A stretch of 64,000 nt of DNA. It comes from Candidatus Scalindua sp. (GTDB taxonomy: Bacteria; Planctomycetota; Brocadiia; Brocadiales; Scalinduaceae). Within the stretch, counting starts at the first letter, position 1. Each line of letters opens with the position of its first letter. Under the pieces are notes generated by a model that searched no databases, was not told the origin of the DNA, and was given only the letters and a program-made list of their open reading frames with translations. The stretch is from assembly GCA_021776915.1 (NCBI GenBank), contig JAIQZU010000084.1, positions 1-64,000 on the forward strand. The letters run 5' to 3'. The position numbers were made by a program, and so were the translations under genes. Of this stretch, positions 54,273-63,528 are shown piece after piece.

Positions 54273-55988
54273 ATGGATATTTTTATTAAAAACATAGTAG
54301 ATTTATTAAAGGCTGAAATTCCACTGTCTGAGGATGAGATAAAAGGTTTGATAGAGATACCTCCGGACTTAAAGATGGGTGATTTTGCATTTCCATGTTT
54401 TGCTGTTGCGAAACAGCTAAGGAATGCTCCCGGAAAAATATCAAGCGAACTTGCACAAAAACTGGCCGCCAGCGAATTAATAACTGACATTAAGGCCCAT
54501 GGGCCTTACCTAAACTTTTACGTCTCGAAAGAAATGATTTTCAAGACAGTCCTGGATGAGGTCTTTACTGAATCTGATTCTTACGGAAATTCTGACTCTG
54601 GTGTGGGTAAGACGGCAGTAATAGATTACTCTTCGCCGAACATAGCAAAACACCTGGCCGTTCATCATCTCCGTTCGGCAGTAATCGGGAATGCTATTTA
54701 TAACCTTTACAAGACCCTGGGATATAAATGTATAGGCATAAATCATCTGGGAGACTGGGGCACACAATTTGGACAATTAATCGTTGCCTTTAAAAGGTGG
54801 GGACCGGAATTAAAGGATCAGGATTCGATAAAAGATACAGGACTCGATATCAGCAAGCTTAATGAGTTATATGTCAGGTTTCATAAAGAGGCCAGGGACA
54901 ATCCTTCCCTGGAGGAGGAAGCCAGAGATTGGTTTAAGAAGTTGGAGGATGGAAACGAGGAAGCAATAGAAACATGGCAATATTTCAAGGACATTAGTTT
55001 ATCAGAGTTTGAAAGAGTATATGAAAAGTTAGGCATAAAGTTTGATTCGTATGCAGGTGAAAGCTTTTATAACAATATGCTTGATGATACTGTTAATAGA
55101 ATCAAAGATGCCGGACTGTCTGAGATAAGTGAAGAAGCCCTGATAGTTAACCTCGAAAAATACGACATGCCTCCGTGCATCCTGAGAAAGAAGGATGATG
55201 CAAGCCTGTATGCCACCAGGGATATATGTGCTGCCGAATATAGAAAACGTGAGTATGATCTTGATAAGATGATCTACGTTGTTGGTTCAGAACAGAGATT
55301 GCACTTCAAACAATTCTTCAAAGTCCTGGAACTCATGGGATACGAATGGGTAAATGACTGCGTACACGTAGATTTCGGACTGATCAAGTTTAAGGATGGA
55401 AAGATGTCCACGAGAGAGGGCAAGGTTATCCTCCTGGAGGATCTACTGGAAGAATCGTGTAAGATCGCCATGGAAATTATAGAAGGAAAAACCTCTGAGC
55501 TGGAGAATAAGGCAGAAGTGGCAAATGACGTTGGCATCGGCGCTATCATATTTTCTGAACTGAGTACAAAGAGGGTTAAGGATGTAATGTTTGACTGGAA
55601 CGAAATACTCAACTTTGATGGAGAGACCGGCCCATACGTACAATATACACATGCAAGGCTGTGCAGTGTAATAAGAAAGTGTGGCGAAACAGTAACAAAC
55701 GAAATAGATTACGATGTGTTTAAAGAAGATGACGAGCTATTGTTAGTCAAAAAACTTGAGTCCTTCCCATTAACCATAATACGCGCTGCACAACATTGCG
55801 AGCCATCAATACTGAGCAAATACCTTCTCGATCTGTGCAGCACATTCAACAGATTCTATCAGCATCACAGGATTCTTATTGATGATACTGACCTGAAGAA
55901 AGCCAGGATTCTGTTGGTTGATTCAGTCAGGCAGGTGATAAAGAATGGCTTAAGCATTCTGGGCCTCAAAGCGCCAGAGAGGATGTAA
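54273..55988 (+). CDS. argS: Arginyl-tRNA synthetase
   Basis: A class I synthetase of 571 residues. It has an N-terminal Add-1 domain, the HIGH-like AKHLAVHHLRSAVIGN (with His at the second and third family positions), GINHLGDWGTQFG, a KMSTREGKVI in place of KMSKS, and a C-terminal DALR anticodon-binding domain (FNRFYQHHRILI). Normal length, in its own unit before tRNA-fMet. Confidence 0.96.
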   Translation: MDIFIKNIVDLLKAEIPLSEDEIKGLIEIPPDLKMGDFAFPCFAVAKQLRNAPGKISSELAQKLAASELITDIKAHGPYLNFYVSKEMIFKTVLDEVFTESDSYGNSDSGVGKTAVIDYSSPNIAKHLAVHHLRSAVIGNAIYNLYKTLGYKCIGINHLGDWGTQFGQLIVAFKRWGPELKDQDSIKDTGLDISKLNELYVRFHKEARDNPSLEEEARDWFKKLEDGNEEAIETWQYFKDISLSEFERVYEKLGIKFDSYAGESFYNNMLDDTVNRIKDAGLSEISEEALIVNLEKYDMPPCILRKKDDASLYATRDICAAEYRKREYDLDKMIYVVGSEQRLHFKQFFKVLELMGYEWVNDCVHVDFGLIKFKDGKMSTREGKVILLEDLLEESCKIAMEIIEGKTSELENKAEVANDVGIGAIIFSELSTKRVKDVMFDWNEILNFDGETGPYVQYTHARLCSVIRKCGETVTNEIDYDVFKEDDELLLVKKLESFPLTIIRAAQHCEPSILSKYLLDLCSTFNRFYQHHRILIDDTDLKKARILLVDSVRQVIKNGLSILGLKAPERM

Positions 55989-56052
55989 TTCACACATATT
56001 GTCATTCCCGGCCCTGATCTGGAAACTATTTTTCATCATTTAAAATTTCTGA

Positions 56053-56079
56053 TTGACAGATGATATTTGCTGCTATAAT
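56053..56079 (+). promoter_or_regulatory. tRNA-fMet promoter
   Basis: Perfect TTGACA at 56053-56058 and perfect TATAAT at 56074-56079, with a 15-base spacer, 16 bases before the tRNA. The strongest sigma-70 match in the window. Confidence 0.75.
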
Positions 56080-56094
56080 ATAGGAGAATTGAGA

Positions 56095-56171
<77 letters not shown>

Positions 56172-56176
56172 ATTTT

Positions 56177-56209
56177 AAAGGCTTTAGGATATCCCTAGAG
56201 CCTTTTTTT
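56177..56209 (+). terminator. Rho-independent terminator after tRNA-fMet
   Basis: AAAGGCTTTAGG pairs with CCTAGAGCCTTT (one G-T wobble) over a five-base loop, followed by a T7 run. The run ends one base before the ATG at 56210. Confidence 0.85.
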
Positions 56210-56899
56210 ATGAATACAAAAAGAAATAAAGACTCAGACCTGAACCATCTTATAAAGCCTGAAGTCTCTAATGACAGGTTTTGGCGTACCATACAGAACG
56301 TTGCATCTACCCCAAGCTTAAAACATATTCTGGAGATCGGCTCATCTTCAGGAGAAGGCAGTACTTCTGCATTTGTATCAGGCATTCTTGAGAATGTAGG
56401 CTATCCTACCCTTCACTGCTTTGAAATTTCCAAACCACGGTCTGAATCGCTGAAGAAACGATACGCTTCCTACAGTTTCGTTCATTATTATGACCACTCA
56501 ACCGTAGGCCTGGAACGTTTCCCAACGCAAACGGAAATTGTTGAGTTCCACAGCCGTTACCGCCCCAAATTGCGCAGGGCAAGTATAAAAATACAGTTAC
56601 AGTGGCTGCAACAGGATATTGAGTACATAGAAAAATACGGTCTCTCCTCAAACGGAATTCAACTCCTCAAAGCTGATCTTGGTATAGATCATTTCGATGT
56701 GGCCATGATTGACGGTTCTGAGTTCACTGGCAAGGCTGAGATGGAGAACGTATACGGTTCACGCTTTCTCCTTCTGGACGACATTTTAACTTTCAAGAAC
56801 CACGAGAATTATCTTCGCCTGAGCAGCGATAGTTCATATGAGTTGCTGGAGAAATCTCGCTGGCTGAGAAATGGATATGCCGTATTCAAAAAGACTTAA
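56210..56899 (+). CDS. Class I SAM-dependent methyltransferase-like protein
   Basis: A 229-residue Rossmann-fold protein with the SAM loop ILEIGSSSGEGSTSAF (about 38-53), an acidic strand end at HCFEIS, a DVAMIDGSEF strand and a C-terminal LLLDDILTF. This resembles macrocin-O-methyltransferase-like or CmcI-like enzymes; the substrate is unknown. The start is the ATG at 56210, right after the tRNA terminator. Frames starting earlier run through the tRNA. No gene-proximal ribosome binding site is seen. Confidence 0.65.
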   Translation: MNTKRNKDSDLNHLIKPEVSNDRFWRTIQNVASTPSLKHILEIGSSSGEGSTSAFVSGILENVGYPTLHCFEISKPRSESLKKRYASYSFVHYYDHSTVGLERFPTQTEIVEFHSRYRPKLRRASIKIQLQWLQQDIEYIEKYGLSSNGIQLLKADLGIDHFDVAMIDGSEFTGKAEMENVYGSRFLLLDDILTFKNHENYLRLSSDSSYELLEKSRWLRNGYAVFKKT

Positions 56900-56995
56900 A
56901 CATCAGGATAGACAGGAATGAAAGTAAAATAGTTTTCAATTTCCAACTATTTGTACTTATATCTTAAAAAAGCGTGGAAAACTTTAGTAACCGCC

Positions 56996-57379
56996 CTACC
57001 TTTCAATAACAGGTGACTGAAAGTTATATGAGGCAATGTACCAGGAAAGATAAATCAGAGTCGAGAACGTTTTCTTATCTATATCATTTCCATTAATCAA
57101 TGCCGTTCTCATATTTTCAAAAATCTCTGAGGCTTGACCTACAGTTAAATCACCATTATTAAGCTTGAATCGCAGACCTTCTCTCAATGCATGTAAAGTG
57201 TGAGCCACCATATCGTCAGGATGCTGTTGAATTAATGCATCCCACTCTATATTGTCACCCGGGTTATTATAATAATCTTTCTCTCCTGTACTGTATGTGT
57301 ATACCTCTGCCAATATGGACGAATAGGAAAATGATAAAATTGATAATGTCATAATAACGATTATATTAGTTCTTACCAT
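56996..57379 (-). CDS. Small exported protein, hypothetical
   Basis: A 127-residue protein with a signal peptide (hydrophobic 6-22, cleavage near ILAEV). A mostly helical mature part follows, including DALIQQHPDDMVAHTLHALREGL and LTVGQASEIFENMRTALI. No family recognised. It may be helical-repeat-like. It stands alone, and faces the methyltransferase tail to tail. Confidence 0.55.
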   Translation of the reverse strand: MVRTNIIVIMTLSILSFSYSSILAEVYTYSTGEKDYYNNPGDNIEWDALIQQHPDDMVAHTLHALREGLRFKLNNGDLTVGQASEIFENMRTALINGNDIDKKTFSTLIYLSWYIASYNFQSPVIER

Positions 57380-58006
57380 AAGCTATCTCAGGTCTTTAAT
57401 GTTACTATCGTTATTTAAATAGAAGGTACTAAAACTGTTTTGAACACGTTTAGTAAGTAACTGGTTGGAAACAAAACTCAAGACAATATCCTGACACATC
57501 ATCAAACAGGTAAGTTATTTTCGTGGATGTAGCTAAATGTGTAACATGCTACATCCTGTATGTCAAGCAAAATATTACCATACCTATAGTATATTTATAT
57601 TGTTTGAGATACAGACAACTTTTTATAAGATATACGCAGTTCGCAGTTCTACCCAAGTATAGCATTAAATAACTTTCTCTGGCTCCGTCCATTTCGGCTT
57701 AATCACACTTGAGGTGAGGTGGATAATTCCATTGCAAACTCACATTCCGGATATTGTAACCCCTAACCCTGCCCCCTACTGCTCTTGCCGCCTCTATATT
57801 ATTGGTATTGTCATATAGCTCAAGTTTTACTTGCTTTTTCGATATTACTGAATAAAATGAAATGAATACAATTTAGAACGATATGTATTCTAAGGCATGT
57901 TATTTTAGCAGGTTGTCTGCCAAGCTACATTCTTAAGGAAGGCAGCTTTCAGCTTAAAGATGACATCCTTATCGACAAAAACATTACGAAAGGAGAATAT
58001 TTAAAA
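57380..58006. other. Long intergenic region before trxA
   Basis: About 630 bases with no supported gene or strong palindrome. It ends in a good ribosome binding site (GAAAGGAG) for trxA; the promoter presumably lies in its AT-rich second half. Confidence 0.5.
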
Positions 58007-58336
58007 ATGTCAAACTTAACGGCTGTAACTAACGAAGATTTTGAACCATCTGTTATTCAAGCGGATACACCTGTCCTGGTAGACTTTTATGCAGATTGGT
58101 GTGGCCCATGCAAGACACAAACTCCTATCCTAGGTGAATTAGCTCAGGAATTCGATGGAAGGGTCAAGTTTGCAAAAGTAGATATAGATGTAGAAGGAAA
58201 CAAAGACCTTGCAGTAAAATATGGTGTTATGTCTGTGCCCACCCTGATAATCTTCAATAGTGGCGAAGTAAAGGAAACTATGGTGGGAGTAACAAGCAAG
58301 AGTAAACTTCAACAAAAACTTGAACAGCTTTTATAA
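58007..58336 (+). CDS. trxA: Thioredoxin
   Basis: A classic 109-residue cytoplasmic thioredoxin: WCGPCK active site with C32 and C35, the buried Asp in VDFYADW, the cis-Pro in SVPTLIIF and the G at GVTSKSKL. It reduces protein disulfides. It is the first gene of a four-gene run (trxA, ccdA-like, desulforedoxin-like, NifS-like), and the next gene starts 13 bases later. Here it most likely feeds electrons to the CcdA-like transporter. Confidence 0.95.
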   Translation: MSNLTAVTNEDFEPSVIQADTPVLVDFYADWCGPCKTQTPILGELAQEFDGRVKFAKVDIDVEGNKDLAVKYGVMSVPTLIIFNSGEVKETMVGVTSKSKLQQKLEQLL

Positions 58337-58349
58337 TTAAGGAAATAGT

Positions 58350-59057
58350 ATGGATGGATTTCTACAAGGCCTGGAAGGCTACCTCAGTGCGTCGCCAATT
58401 CTGGCTTTTATAGCGGTTTTCCTGGGAGGTGTACTCACCAGCTTCACGCCCTGCGTATACCCGATGATACCTATAACGATCGCTTATATAGGAGGACGCA
58501 GTGGTGATTCCAGACTGAAGGGACTTTCTCTCTCTCTGTTTTATGTATTAGGAATGGCCGTTACGTATGCCGCCCTGGGAGCGTTTGCGGCCTTGACCGG
58601 GAAGTTTTTTGGGTCAACCAGCACAAATCCCATACTTTACATTGTTGTGGCCAACATTTTCATCTTCTTAGGATTGTCAATGTTGGATGCTTTTACACTG
58701 CCAATTCCCTCTTTTTTAGCAGACAGACAACCCGGTAAAAAGGCTGGTGGACGTATTGGCGCATTCCTGGTAGGACTTCTTGCAGGAACCGTTGCGGCGC
58801 CATGCACGGCACCTGTGCTTGGTGTTGTCTTAACTTATGTTGCTGCAAAACAAAATGTTGCTTACGGTGTAGGCTTACTCTTTGTTTTTTCTATAGGGTT
58901 GGGAACGCTCTTAATAATTGTAGGAACGTTTGCGGGCTTGATGTCAAGTCTGCCAAAGACTGGAAATTGGAGTGTGATTATCAAGAAATTCTTTGGCTGG
59001 TTAATGATTGCAGCAGGAGAATATTTCCTCATAACTGCAGGAAAATTATTAGTATAG
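58350..59057 (+). CDS. ccdA: CcdA/DsbD-type thiol electron transporter
   Basis: A 235-residue membrane protein with six predicted helices. The two redox cysteines lie in TSFTPCVYPMIPI (C35) and TVAAPCTAPVLG (C152), each after a Pro or Ala as in DsbD-beta. These proteins carry reducing equivalents from thioredoxin across the membrane for cytochrome c maturation or disulfide repair, which fits a cytochrome-rich host. It has no periplasmic domains, so it is a CcdA-type form. Confidence 0.92.
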   Translation: MDGFLQGLEGYLSASPILAFIAVFLGGVLTSFTPCVYPMIPITIAYIGGRSGDSRLKGLSLSLFYVLGMAVTYAALGAFAALTGKFFGSTSTNPILYIVVANIFIFLGLSMLDAFTLPIPSFLADRQPGKKAGGRIGAFLVGLLAGTVAAPCTAPVLGVVLTYVAAKQNVAYGVGLLFVFSIGLGTLLIIVGTFAGLMSSLPKTGNWSVIIKKFFGWLMIAAGEYFLITAGKLLV

Positions 59058-59171
59058 TTTAACTCTCCCTCTTTCCCCCTTTAACAAAGGAGGATGTGGG
59101 AGATTTGCTTAATTCGTTTACTTTAAATCTTAAGGTTTTTATTTCAGCAGAAAACAAAGGGAGGAAGACAG

Positions 59172-59291
59172 ATGCCAACAGAAGCCAGTGAAGTTTATGA
59201 ATGTGAAATATGTGGCGCAATAGTTGAGGTAAAAGAAGGCGGCGCCGGCACATTAGAGTGTTGCGGACAACCAATGACATTACAGGACTAA
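59172..59291 (+). CDS. Desulforedoxin-like 39-residue iron protein
   Basis: A very short gene. Four cysteines stand as C11-x2-C14 ... C30-C31 ([12 protein letters not shown] and LECCGQPM), exactly the Fe(S-Cys)4 arrangement of desulforedoxin and the N-terminal domain of desulfoferrodoxin. The superoxide reductase domain that usually follows is absent. GGGAGGAAG sits before the ATG. It lies between the CcdA-like and NifS-like genes on the same strand, suggesting a shared redox role. Confidence 0.85.
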   Translation: MPTEASEVYECEICGAIVEVKEGGAGTLECCGQPMTLQD

Positions 59292-59385
59292 CACTTTTAA
59301 TTTACTTAATCTGAAAATACGAGACACATAAATATCGCGAAGATTAAGATCTGATAGTATCGAAAATCACAGAAGGGAACTTACA

Positions 59386-60570
59386 ATGAGAAAAGTTTAT
59401 ATGGATCATATGTCCACTACACCCACTGATCCAAGAGTAGTAGAAGAAATGTTGCCTTTTTTTACAGAAAATTTTGGTAACCCATCTTCTCACCTTCATT
59501 CATATGGACTCAGGGCAAAAAAAGCCGTTGACGAAGCAAGGGCAAAGGTTGCAGATTTAATTAATGCCAAACCTGAAGAGATAATCTTTACCTTTACGGG
59601 AAGCGAAGCAAATAATCTGGCTTTAAGGGGCTTAGCCCTTGCAAACAGAGACAGAGGAAAACACATAGTTATTTCCGAAATAGAACACTATTCAGTTTTA
59701 TACACAGCACGGGAACTGGAGAAAGAGGGTTTCAGGGTTTCATATATAAAGGTAAATAAGGACGGTCTGATAGACCCTGAAGATGTTGCCAAAGCCATAA
59801 ACAAGGATACGTTCCTTGTTTCAATTATGCATGCAAACAATGAGATTGGAGTTATCCAGCCTATAGAGGAAATCGGAAAGATAACGAAGGAAAAGGGTAT
59901 TATATTCCATACTGATGCCATTGCAACGGCAGGAGTTATTCCTGTGGACGTCCAGGAACTTGGCGTAGATTCATTAAGCCTGACATCGCACACATTTTAC
60001 GGCCCAAAAGGCATTGCAGCCCTGTACGTAAAAGAAGGGACTGAAATTGTTTCCATAATTAAAGGCGGCGCACAGGAAGGCGGCCTGAGACCGGGTACAG
60101 ATAACATACCGGCGATTGTCGGGATGGGCAAGGCGGCTGAGCTTGCCAAAACAGAGATGACATCAAGGATAGAACATCTTACCCCGCTTCGTGACAAAAT
60201 CATAAAAGCGCTTCCTGATAAAATCAAATACCTGCATTTTACAGGACACTTGACACAGAGGCTCCCCGGGCATGTAAGCTTCTGGATATCTTTTGCTGAA
60301 GGTGAATCACTTGTTTTATTTTTAAATTACAATGGCATAGCAATCGCCAGTGGCTCAGCCTGCAGCTCACCGGACCTCCAGGCATCTCACGTCCTTACGG
60401 CTATAGGCGTGCCGCCTGACGTATGCCATGGATCGATCACCGTAAGCCTTGGAAAGGATAATACAGAAGAAGACGTTGATTACTTTCTGGATACACTGCC
60501 AAAGGTAATAGACAGATGCTGGCAGATGTCACCCCTCTATGAAGACGAATTAAAGAAACAACAAGCCTAG
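59386..60570 (+). CDS. NifS/IscS-like protein lacking the PLP lysine
   Basis: A 394-residue class V aminotransferase-fold protein resembling cysteine desulfurases. It retains H101 (EIEHYSVL), D177 (FHTDAIA) and the mobile-loop Cys C326 in ASGSACSSPD. The segment that normally reads SAHKxYGPKG is TSHTFYGPKG, so the Schiff-base lysine is Thr203, and the usual Gln three after D177 is Ala180. The start DHMSTTPTDPRV also differs from DNNATTPxDPRV. It may act without covalent PLP, use another lysine, or be a scaffold. Clustered with trxA, ccdA and the desulforedoxin-like gene. Confidence 0.85.
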   Translation: MRKVYMDHMSTTPTDPRVVEEMLPFFTENFGNPSSHLHSYGLRAKKAVDEARAKVADLINAKPEEIIFTFTGSEANNLALRGLALANRDRGKHIVISEIEHYSVLYTARELEKEGFRVSYIKVNKDGLIDPEDVAKAINKDTFLVSIMHANNEIGVIQPIEEIGKITKEKGIIFHTDAIATAGVIPVDVQELGVDSLSLTSHTFYGPKGIAALYVKEGTEIVSIIKGGAQEGGLRPGTDNIPAIVGMGKAAELAKTEMTSRIEHLTPLRDKIIKALPDKIKYLHFTGHLTQRLPGHVSFWISFAEGESLVLFLNYNGIAIASGSACSSPDLQASHVLTAIGVPPDVCHGSITVSLGKDNTEEDVDYFLDTLPKVIDRCWQMSPLYEDELKKQQA

Positions 60571-60939
60571 AATAAAGGTATGAGTTACATTTCGTTTAGT
60601 ATGGGTTTAAAATCCCGACAGAGTCGGATCTTGAAGCTACCCACAGGGTCGTCCTCAGGCGACGGGCGACTTTAAACCCCTATTGGCAGGTTATACAACT
60701 GTACGGCAGTTCTACTGCCGTACACATAGACGTCAGAGTTCTACTCTCCGATGGCGCAGCAGAACTGCCTTATGCTGTTTCAATTTTATAGATTGAACTT
60801 AAATGTTTTGATTCAAGCCAACACCATCATCGCCACAACTGTTATCTATGAAATCCTGGGGCCTATTGCAACGCGTTACTCCCTTATAAAGGCCGGAGAT
60901 ATTTAATCTAAATCTACTTAAGAAGATCTTCCTGGCTGG
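60571..60939. other. Intergenic with hairpins
   Basis: No gene. It contains GTTTAAA...TTTAAAC framing a GC-rich palindrome (about 60604-60679) and a hairpin GTACGGCAG-TTCTA-CTGCCGTAC at about 60701-60723. These lie between convergent genes and may end transcription or be dispersed repeats. Confidence 0.5.
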
Positions 60940-62190
60940 TCAACCCTTTTTACTCTTCTCCCAAAGGTGATTGAACTGTGCATTTTCATCGTAAGTACTA
61001 GATTTATTAACCGTCCATTTCAGAGACATGGGCGCTATCAAGGTGGTGACGAAAGCCATGCAGATCAGGGCTGAAAATTGATCCTGGGTAAGCAAAGGTT
61101 CGCTTATAGTCTGACTGTTTATTAATTTGTCACTCAACTCAATAACCACGGCTGCAATTACCATCTCAACTGCTCCGCGGCCATTCATGCCTGAACCGAT
61201 TATGGCAGACTCCCATAAACTTTTTCCATACAGATACGCACCTAAACCGCAGCCCAGAATCTTTCCCATAATTGCAATCAGGGTGATGGTAATGGTGAAA
61301 AAAATGAACGACCATTCCCATCGAATACTAAGATGAAAAGATAAGGATACAAAGAAGATGGGGGCCATGAAACCATAACTTATACCGTAGAAACGGTCAC
61401 TTATCTTCTGATATATATCTATGTTCATTATCTCCTTCCTGACAAACTGCCCTGCCAGGAAGGCGCCGATTATCAGGTGAAGACCGGCGAGTTCTGCCAG
61501 ATAAGCCATTACCAAAGCACATACCAGGGCAAACGTAAAAGCCTTGCCCTCGCGATCGTCCAGTTTTCTGATAAACCTTGGAATCACAAAATGACCGATA
61601 AGTATGGTAAAACCAAAAAAAACCGCGACCTTGAATATAATGAATCCTACCTGTAGAACCTGGATTGTGCCGCTCTCTGCCAGTTCCAATAGTATTGATA
61701 GCGATATAAGCGCAAGAATATCATTTACAATAGCAGCGCCAATTATGATGTGCCCTATACTGGTATTATGAATATGCATATCATGCAGTATCCTTGCCTG
61801 AACGGCTATGGCAGTTATAGAAATCCCCATCCCTACAAACAGAGACTGGAACGAGGTACCCCCGAACATACTGCAGGCAAAGTATCCAAAAATAAACGGA
61901 AGAACAAACCCTCCAACGGCAACAGCAGTGGATGGCCAGATATGCTCTACTGCCTCCTTCGGGTCCATCTCAAGCCCCGCATAAAACATAAGGAAGAATA
62001 TTCCGAACTCCGCCAGCAGTTCAATCGGCTCGGATGTGCTGATAATGCCCAGCAACGGAGGTCCGAGGATGATACCTGCCAGCAACTCACCCAATACGAC
62101 AGGCAAGCCAAATCTGGCAAAAACTCTACCCATGAACCAGGCCACAGTTAAGATCAGGATAAGGTTTACAATAAGGTGTTCGGTAATCAT
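60940..62190 (-). CDS. CPA2-type cation/proton antiporter
   Basis: A 416-residue membrane protein with 12 or so helices in the Na+/H+ exchanger (CPA2, KefB-like) family: LGELLAGIILGPPLLG, FGIFFLMFYAGLEMDP, and the ion-site pattern AAIVNDILALISLS, in which the conserved pair is N-D. MNGRGAVEMVIA follows near the end. No TrkA-N regulatory domain is present. It likely exchanges Na+ or K+ for H+ at a membrane; the ion is not decided by sequence. Confidence 0.9.
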   Translation of the reverse strand: MITEHLIVNLILILTVAWFMGRVFARFGLPVVLGELLAGIILGPPLLGIISTSEPIELLAEFGIFFLMFYAGLEMDPKEAVEHIWPSTAVAVGGFVLPFIFGYFACSMFGGTSFQSLFVGMGISITAIAVQARILHDMHIHNTSIGHIIIGAAIVNDILALISLSILLELAESGTIQVLQVGFIIFKVAVFFGFTILIGHFVIPRFIRKLDDREGKAFTFALVCALVMAYLAELAGLHLIIGAFLAGQFVRKEIMNIDIYQKISDRFYGISYGFMAPIFFVSLSFHLSIRWEWSFIFFTITITLIAIMGKILGCGLGAYLYGKSLWESAIIGSGMNGRGAVEMVIAAVVIELSDKLINSQTISEPLLTQDQFSALICMAFVTTLIAPMSLKWTVNKSSTYDENAQFNHLWEKSKKG

Positions 62191-62387
62191 AATTTTCTTT
62201 GCCGCAGACTTCGGCGTGAACTCAGCCGAACGACTTACACAGACTAAGAAAGAATAAAGACATGATGTAACAAGATATTTATAATACTCAAACTAAGTCT
62301 ATATAGCCACAATTTTTCATTGGCTAAGAGTTTTTTTATCCACTGCCAGACATCGATATATTTCGCGACTTTTTACACATAAAGGAG

Positions 62388-62519
62388 TTGGTTGAGTGCC
62401 AGAAGATTTTTAACAAGGCTGAGATGGATTGTGATACTTGCTTTAAAATAAGAGAGCAAATATTAAGAGATGAATTCGGTAATCCAGAGTTTCTTGAGTC
62501 TGCGATAAGAGAATCCTAG
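62388..62519 (+). CDS. Possible small ORF, hypothetical
   Basis: A 43-codon frame from TTG, or 31 codons from ATG 62424, ends at TAG 62517. The product has a CDTC pair and an acidic helical end (FGNPEFLESAIRES). AAAGGAG touches the TTG directly, too close for normal use. It could be real, but the support is weak. Confidence 0.25.
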   Translation: MVECQKIFNKAEMDCDTCFKIREQILRDEFGNPEFLESAIRES

Positions 62520-62630
62520 CGAAATGTTTGGGTATATTGCTCTAGGAAGAGTAACCACCAGGATTCACAGGGATATTACAGGCTTGCCACCGTCCCGCCA
62601 GAAAGACTATGTATGGCGGGCGACTGTTAG

Positions 62631-62658
62631 TTTGTTTGTTTGCTTGTTTGTTTGTTTG
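62631..62658. repeat. TTTG tetranucleotide repeat
   Basis: Seven TTTG units with one C substitution in the fourth. It lies 36 bases downstream of the DUF1566 stop (minus strand), outside the coding frame. Confidence 0.85.
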
Positions 62659-62693
62659 GCCGGCCTGCCAGACGTGCTCTCTTTTGGCGGATA

Positions 62694-63305
62694 TCATTTG
62701 GCTGAGCGAACCGGACGAACATAGTTGGTGGCATTATCGTATACCCAGCATACATTACCACCTCCGTAAGCACCATGAAAGCGTATGCTCCACGCACCAT
62801 CCAGATAACCGGCACTATCGTTTTCATCACCTGTCCAGATACCGCTTTGCGTTACATCAAAAACAGTATCTATATACATGTCTCCGGCATTGTTGTTGGA
62901 GTCCAGCAGCGATATGGCTTCTTCCAAAGTAGGCAATCTCCAGTCGGAATATCCGGCATATCCCCTACTGTTCAAATCCTTTACCCATTGCCTGGCTTCA
63001 CTTAAGACCATATCTTTTTCAGAACCGGACTGATACCACATTAAACCTGTGGCATGGTCTATTACCACATTGTCTCCATTTATAGAGTTACTCTCATAAC
63101 TATGTATGATTGTACTGTATCCATAAAACCCGTAATTATGCTTTTTACGTATAGAAACATTAGAGGTTAACAGCACTTGATAAACAGATAAATCTCTATA
63201 AGAAGAACTCAGGGTAATTTGCGGCCCATCTTCTGCCAGCATAACCGGCGGATAAATGTATATAAACGATACGATCAAGATATGCAGTAGTAAATATTTT
63301 CTCAT
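62694..63305 (-). CDS. Exported DUF1566 (Lcl C-terminal) protein
   Basis: From the start at MRKYLLLHILIV a signal peptide of about 24 residues leads to a DUF1566/Lcl domain: VVIDHATGLMWYQSGSEKDM, YAGYSDWRLPTLEEAISLLD, and the end CWVYDNATNYVRPVRSAK. DUF1566 proteins are secreted or surface proteins with a C-type-lectin-like core, some of them targets of diversity-generating retroelements. No reverse transcriptase lies in the window. The 203-residue protein stands alone. Confidence 0.82.
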   Translation of the reverse strand: MRKYLLLHILIVSFIYIYPPVMLAEDGPQITLSSSYRDLSVYQVLLTSNVSIRKKHNYGFYGYSTIIHSYESNSINGDNVVIDHATGLMWYQSGSEKDMVLSEARQWVKDLNSRGYAGYSDWRLPTLEEAISLLDSNNNAGDMYIDTVFDVTQSGIWTGDENDSAGYLDGAWSIRFHGAYGGGNVCWVYDNATNYVRPVRSAK

Positions 63306-63528
63306 ATTAACCATTTAGCTAAATATTAAAATAATAGGAAACGCTGAAATATATAATGATTATAAGCTCAGGATGGAATTAGGCAAGGATTTTTTTAAAC
63401 TGTGAAATGTGCTTTGTGGCAAGATAAAATCGGCCAAATAATAAAACCTATTTTCCAGCGCCGATGTATATGAGCTACCACTACCAGAGATATATTAAAC
63501 ACGGGTCTCATTCCTTGTCTGGTTTTTT

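Larger units (their letters stand above)
62191..62693. other. Intergenic with microsatellite and possible small ORF
   Basis: About 500 bases. Contains a possible 43-codon frame (62388-62519) and a TTTG tetranucleotide run (62631-62658) just past the DUF1566 stop. Confidence 0.5.

Noticed and set aside
62524-62932. Plus-strand frames crossing the TTTG repeat and DUF1566 gene
   Set aside because: They are the complement of a convincing exported protein gene and read the microsatellite as a Phe/Val/Cys run.
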